A DNA stretch of 64,000 nt from assembly GCA_035635855.1 (NCBI GenBank), contig DASQAF010000028.1, forward strand, positions 62,001 to 126,000, written 5' to 3'. The notes under the pieces were generated by a model. That model saw only the letters and a list, made by a program, of their open reading frames with translations, did no database searches and had not been told where the DNA came from. Both the position numbers and the translations under genes were made by a program. Shown here piece after piece: positions 60,092 to 64,000 of this stretch. Numbering within the stretch: the stretch's first letter is position 1; each line of letters starts with the position of its first letter. This DNA is from UBA11740 sp035635855. GTDB taxonomy: Bacteria > Acidobacteriota > Blastocatellia > Pyrinomonadales > Pyrinomonadaceae.

Positions 60092-61183
60092 TCAGGCGCC
60101 CTCGGGAACAGAAGACGCAACCGCGGCCGCGGCCCTTCTATCAGAGGCATTTCCTTTTACCGCACAAAGGGTAAGAAAATCGCCCTTTCCGCTCACACGC
60201 CCGAACACACGGTAAAGCGGGGAAACCATCTCGAACAGGAGTGTCGGAATGGCTTTCTGATTGCGCTTACCTAAAAGGTTATTTACCGTACCGGCCAGTT
60301 GACTCGAAACTGAATACGCAGTGATTCGCAAAGGGGTAAAGCCCGCGCTTTCGAGCATAGCTCTGGCGGATTGCGCTGTATGATGAAAGAGATGCTTAGG
60401 CACTTGTAAAGCTGGTGACTCCTTCATCGACAATCTAAAGCTCCATGAATCCTTGCAGGGAAAACTCATTACCAGGAAGCCGCCTGGCTTGAGCATGTTG
60501 ATACATTTGTCCAGGACCTCGACTGGATTGGGCAAGTGTTCGAAAACATGCTCCATGCGGATGCAGTCGAACGATGCCGCCGGATAATCGTTATTCACAA
60601 ACACGCCGCTGCTCACAGCTATTCCGGCAGCGCTGAACCGCGAAGCATTGAACCTGTTTGCGGCAATATCGTAGCCATACAAATTGCGATAGCCCATTTC
60701 GGATAAAGCGAGCAGCCAGTTACCTGAGCCGTAACCAAGGTCGAAGATGTACGAGCTTCGGTCTAACTGAAGGGGAATGCTAAGGGTATAAGATATTGTT
60801 TTTCCGGTTGCCCACTCGGCGAAACAAGCAAGTCCGGCCTTCGTTAGCGCCGAAAGGCCGCGGGCTCCAAAACGAGCTCCTCTCATTCTCGCGATTCGGA
60901 ACTTAATTGAATTAGCATCGTGGGCGTTGGCAGGGCCGGAGTTGTCGAAGCTGCCATAGGTTTCATCATAGAGCGTCTGCATCAGTTGCCAGCTCGGTTT
61001 TGGATCAACTAATCCGAGACCGCAGTTCGAGCATTCAAGGAGCTTGTAGTGCCATTTCTCGCGCCTTCCGTTCCGGATGAATTCGTGTGACAGCTTATCA
61101 AGGACAACCAGGTGCTCTCGATTACCGCAGGCTTCGCACTTGCGCTCTCTCGCGTTCCCGTTTGCAGAAATAAGCGGCATCAT
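60092..61183 (-). CDS. SAM methyltransferase with N-terminal zinc-binding region
   Basis: The 363-residue protein starts at an ATG overlapping the upstream stop (ATGA). An N-terminal Cys set (CEACGNREH and, 35 residues on, CSNCG) fits a zinc ribbon. A class I methyltransferase follows with IFDLGYGSGNWLLALSEMGY (motif I with Tyr in place of the usual Cys), NLYGYDIA and MLKPGGFLVMSFPC. This combination occurs in sugar C-methyltransferase relatives. It lies in the second glycan operon. Its exact sugar substrate is not known. Confidence 0.88.
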   Translation of the reverse strand: MMPLISANGNARERKCEACGNREHLVVLDKLSHEFIRNGRREKWHYKLLECSNCGLGLVDPKPSWQLMQTLYDETYGSFDNSGPANAHDANSIKFRIARMRGARFGARGLSALTKAGLACFAEWATGKTISYTLSIPLQLDRSSYIFDLGYGSGNWLLALSEMGYRNLYGYDIAANRFNASRFSAAGIAVSSGVFVNNDYPAASFDCIRMEHVFEHLPNPVEVLDKCINMLKPGGFLVMSFPCKDSWSFRLSMKESPALQVPKHLFHHTAQSARAMLESAGFTPLRITAYSVSSQLAGTVNNLLGKRNQKAIPTLLFEMVSPLYRVFGRVSGKGDFLTLCAVKGNASDRRAAAAVASSVPEGA

Positions 61184-62319
61184 ACTCGCGCCCGTTCGTT
61201 CCTGTGCACAACTTCGAGTACACTTCGCCAGCTTGTTTGATAGTTCCAAGCCGAAAGAACCCGGTCGTTTTCAGACCGCACATCCTCTCGACGCAACGAC
61301 AGGATTTGGCTCACCTTGTCCCGCAGGTCGTTTGGATTCCCGGCTTCATAGATTGCGCCGTTCGCCCGGTTCGAAATCAGATCGTACGCCGCGCCCACCG
61401 TTGACGAAGCAACCACCGGAAGTCCGCATGCCAGGGCTTCGTTTACTGACACGCCCCACGGCTCATTACCAACGGCATGGACAAAAACGTCGGCAATGCC
61501 ATAGAGGGATGGCAGCTCCTGATACGGAACGTATCCGGCAAAGATGATGTGACGATTTCGCTGACCACGCGCGTACTCTTCCAGCGCCGCCCGTTGCTCG
61601 CCATCTCCGATCAATAATAGATACGAATTGTTGTCGGGCATTGAGCAGTACGCCTTCATCAGATCCCATGGGGACTCGCGCTGGTTGAACTTTGTGACGC
61701 TCAGAATGATCCGGCTGCCCGCGTCGATGCCGTACCTCCCCCTGACCGACTTCTTTGCTTCGTTGCTCAAACAGGATTTCTCTTTGAAATAATCAGCGTC
61801 GACGACGTACGAGAATACTGAGATGCGATCCCGCTTAACTCCGTAATGTTCCAGGTACTCGACGGTACGGCTGCCAATGGCGAAGAAGTGCCGGAAGAAT
61901 CTTTTCAAAGCCACAAACCCAAGTCTTTTGGCGACACGCCGGGCCGCAGACGTATCACCGAAGGCGACCGAATCCAGGCGTAGCGCCGCGGGTGTTCCTT
62001 TGAGCTTTGCCAGGACCGCCGCCAATAGGTACTCACTTCTGCTGTAGCCGTTGATGATTAGCAGATCGTACTTCTGAGCACTAATATCCTTCAGCAACCA
62101 TCGCATTCGAGCCTGTTTTGGCATGAGCTCGTATGAATACCCGCCGAGCAAGTCAATCCCCCAGGAAACTTTGGTTCCCAGTTCGGGGTCAAACAATTCC
62201 TGAAGACAATCAGGTTCGCTATAGATAACGCGGACATCATGATTAGGGTCGCGCGCTGCGTACTGAAAAAAAGGACCCTCGAATTGCGTTGGGTGACCAA
62301 CAAGAAAACCGATTTTCAC
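61180..62319 (-). CDS. Glycosyltransferase family 4
   Basis: The 379-residue protein has KIGFLVGHPTQFEGPFFQY at the N-terminus, ILSVTKFNQRESPWDLM near 213, LLLIGDGEQRAALEEY near 235 and the donor-binding region NEPWGVSVNEALACGLPVV near 290. The last is the E-x7-E motif with Glu-Pro-Trp-Gly in place of Glu-Pro-Phe-Gly. Start is GTG 62319. The stop overlaps the next ATG, so translation is coupled. Donor unknown. Confidence 0.9.
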   Translation of the reverse strand: MKIGFLVGHPTQFEGPFFQYAARDPNHDVRVIYSEPDCLQELFDPELGTKVSWGIDLLGGYSYELMPKQARMRWLLKDISAQKYDLLIINGYSRSEYLLAAVLAKLKGTPAALRLDSVAFGDTSAARRVAKRLGFVALKRFFRHFFAIGSRTVEYLEHYGVKRDRISVFSYVVDADYFKEKSCLSNEAKKSVRGRYGIDAGSRIILSVTKFNQRESPWDLMKAYCSMPDNNSYLLLIGDGEQRAALEEYARGQRNRHIIFAGYVPYQELPSLYGIADVFVHAVGNEPWGVSVNEALACGLPVVASSTVGAAYDLISNRANGAIYEAGNPNDLRDKVSQILSLRREDVRSENDRVLSAWNYQTSWRSVLEVVHRNERARV

Positions 62320-62393
62320 TGCGTTGATTCTCTCTTTGATTGAGCTGAACGGAGCAGGTGAAGTGAGGTCGCGCCAGCCGCGGCCGCCGCAGG

Positions 62394-63506
62394 TTAGTCG
62401 ACGGAATGACCGTTAAGCTGGCTGTCCAGCCACCGCAACATGGTCCGGGCCCTCCCGTCAACAGCGTATTCGCCCTGCAGGCAGCGCGCGTGCCCGTTGC
62501 CGGCAATCATCTCTCGCTCCTCGGCGTGATCCAGGTAGTAATGGATTTTCTCCGCGAGTTCCTCGGGACCATCAAAGAATGCTGCTTCCAAACCTTCGTC
62601 AAAAAAATCCAGCACCTCTGTATTGCGCTCGTGAAGCATAAAAGTGCGACACGCCGGAATCTGGAAAGTGCGGGCCGTAATCAAATCGCCGGAACTCGAT
62701 CCTTTGCCGGACTCACTGAGGAGTCCCAGGCAAATCGCCGCGCCTCGAATTGCCTTTGTGTACTCATCCCCGGTCACTACGCGACCCATAATCGATTCTG
62801 CCAACAGTGACGATGTCGCTCGCTCCCAGCCCGGCCCCCAAATTCGCAGATTCAATTTCGGCACTGCGTCTTTAAGAGACCGGAGGAGGCGCTCTTTCTT
62901 TGCCGACCACATGCCGATAAATGCGACGTCACAACCGTAGAGGCTCCGGTCTTCTTCACTGAGTTCGAGCGGCTGATGTAGCTCAGGATCGTAACCCGGC
63001 GGCAGAAAGCTCGCCTGCGTTACCCCCAGGTGCGTTTTCATGTCTTCCACGCCGTAGCTCTTGGCGGTGAAAATATGATCATAGAGTGGCAACGTCCGCG
63101 GCAAGTACCGCCCATGCGACAGAAAGCTCACGTCAGGATAATAATTTAAGCTCTTAATATTCTGTTCCCGGCAGGACGCAATGATGTCTGGGTGCACCCA
63201 ACTGCCTTTGAACACAAAGACACATTGCGGCTTGAACGATGAGATCATCTTCAGCGCGTTGAGTTTTAGGTCGGTAACAAAAAACGGCTTCAGGATCTTG
63301 CGCAGTCCTCGGGAAATAAAGGTGTTGGAGTAGATTGAAACATAGTGGTTCTCATCAAGCACCTGCACAGAATTACCCAGCCGCCTAAACGCCGAAAAGA
63401 TCGCCCGCGCATCCGAACCAAGCCAGGTTTCGCCAATGCAGAGGATTCGATAGCGTGACGGTCCCACGGAAAAGACAGTCTTTGGTGTCGATAAGATTAG
63501 CTTCAA
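62394..63506 (-). CDS. CgeB-like glycosyltransferase
   Basis: The 370-residue protein matches the CgeB/Glyco_trans_1_2 type: ILCIGETWLGSDARAIFSAFR near 21, the SLNYYPDVSFLSHGRYL block near 120, DVAFIGMWSAKKERLLRSL near 195 and a C-terminal ARTFQIPACRTFMLHERN near 278. CgeB-type proteins are GT-B transferases found in spore and envelope glycan loci. It starts at TTG 63506, overlapping the upstream GT4 stop by four bases. Specificity unknown. Confidence 0.85.
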   Translation of the reverse strand: MKLILSTPKTVFSVGPSRYRILCIGETWLGSDARAIFSAFRRLGNSVQVLDENHYVSIYSNTFISRGLRKILKPFFVTDLKLNALKMISSFKPQCVFVFKGSWVHPDIIASCREQNIKSLNYYPDVSFLSHGRYLPRTLPLYDHIFTAKSYGVEDMKTHLGVTQASFLPPGYDPELHQPLELSEEDRSLYGCDVAFIGMWSAKKERLLRSLKDAVPKLNLRIWGPGWERATSSLLAESIMGRVVTGDEYTKAIRGAAICLGLLSESGKGSSSGDLITARTFQIPACRTFMLHERNTEVLDFFDEGLEAAFFDGPEELAEKIHYYLDHAEEREMIAGNGHARCLQGEYAVDGRARTMLRWLDSQLNGHSVD

Positions 63507-64000
63507 GTCGTTTTATCAGGGCGATAGATGCTCAACAGCTTTGCTGCTGATCTTTCGATTGAAAAAGAAGAGTCACGTACTGTGGCATTACATGTATCTG
63601 GATTCGTCGGGTCGCTGTTGAGCAGACTCAGGGCTTTGGCTGCCCAGTGGCCCGGCGTTTCAGCAAGCGACATGAAATCGACTAACCCCGGCACGACTAT
63701 GCACTCTCGCGGCGTCGTGTCGGACGCCAGCACAGGCAGGCCCGCGGCCTGAGCTTCTACCACCACCATGCCTAACCCTTCGGCGAGCGAAGGAAACAGC
63801 AAAATATTTGCCCCTAACATTAATCTCGGTACATCGGATCGCAGGCCGAGGAACTGTATCTTCCGGGCCAGACCCCACTCGTTTACCAGGGCCTCGAATT
63901 CCCTCCTCTTCGCTTCACCGGCTCCTACCATAACCAGCCGCACGTCCGAATCCGAGCTGATGCACTCTTTCGCGACTTCGAGCGCGAAGGCAGGGTTTTT
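63503..64000 (-). CDS. Glycosyltransferase family 4, partial at right edge
   Basis: The minus-strand frame is open from the right edge of the window to the stop at 63503. The visible 165 residues are the C-terminal half of a GT4 enzyme: VRLVMVGAGEAKRREFEALV, IQFLGLRSDVPRLMLGANILLFPS and the E-x7-E region EGLGMVVVEAQAAGLPVLAS. The N-terminal half lies outside. It overlaps the CgeB-like gene by four bases (TTGA). Confidence 0.92.
   Translation of the reverse strand, partial: KNPAFALEVAKECISSDSDVRLVMVGAGEAKRREFEALVNEWGLARKIQFLGLRSDVPRLMLGANILLFPSLAEGLGMVVVEAQAAGLPVLASDTTPRECIVVPGLVDFMSLAETPGHWAAKALSLLNSDPTNPDTCNATVRDSSFSIERSAAKLLSIYRPDKTT

Overview
The window (about 53-55% GC by eye) looks like chromosomal DNA of a free-living Gram-negative bacterium. 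An Acidobacteriota member, perhaps class Blastocatellia, fits best. That is inferred from gene content: FecR-like secreted proteins beside O-antigen-ligase-type proteins, a large Tes-like radical SAM enzyme, a GxxExxY gene remnant, and simple-sequence repeats at gene junctions. No rRNA or other decisive marker is present.

Region 1 (1-20068, all minus strand) reads as one long surface-polysaccharide operon starting at an outer-membrane export protein (Wza type) and a BY-kinase/co-polymerase (Wzc type). It continues with a DegT sugar aminotransferase, an ABC exporter (permease plus Wzt-type ATPase with carbohydrate-binding tail), two kinds of methyltransferase domain, GT2, GT4 and GT9 glycosyltransferases, a WbsX/GH99-like protein and two hexapeptide acyltransferases. 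Many junctions overlap by 1-4 bases. One protein (2955-5672) fuses a GT4 glycosyltransferase, a PIG-L deacetylase and a methyltransferase.

Region 2 (20069-30362) holds a gene-poor 1.2 kb interval, two tandem secreted matrixin-like metalloproteases, a small membrane protein, and module A: O-antigen-ligase-like protein, FecR-like protein, membrane TPR protein with a C-terminal jelly-roll-like domain. A secreted beta-helix protein and a third FecR-like protein follow.

Region 3 (30500-44300) is mostly housekeeping: tRNA-Pro(CGG), DedA, PIMT, SurE, ribosomal protein S21, a Tes-like radical SAM enzyme, a DivIC/FtsL-like protein, a split B12-dependent acyl-CoA mutase, a frameshifted secreted-protein gene, PssA, Psd, a DUF465 protein, RimI, TsaB and phosphofructokinase.

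Region 4 (44372-64000, minus) is a second glycan locus. Module B repeats the gene order of module A (ligase-like, large TPR protein, FecR-like, TPR/jelly-roll) and is followed by a nucleotidyltransferase-like gene. Upstream lie a WecA/MraY-type phosphoglycosyltransferase with an extra C-terminal domain, six further glycosyltransferases (one partial at the right edge), a NodU-type carbamoyltransferase, an O-antigen polymerase and a methyltransferase.

The most unusual feature is the two-fold occurrence of the ligase/FecR/TPR-jelly-roll module. It suggests a dedicated glycan ligation or surface-anchoring device, which I propose as a hypothesis only. Also notable are the GT4-PIG-L-methyltransferase fusion, the cysteine-rich metalloprotease pair, the candidate membrane-lipid radical SAM enzyme, and several repeat elements that have become part of gene ends.
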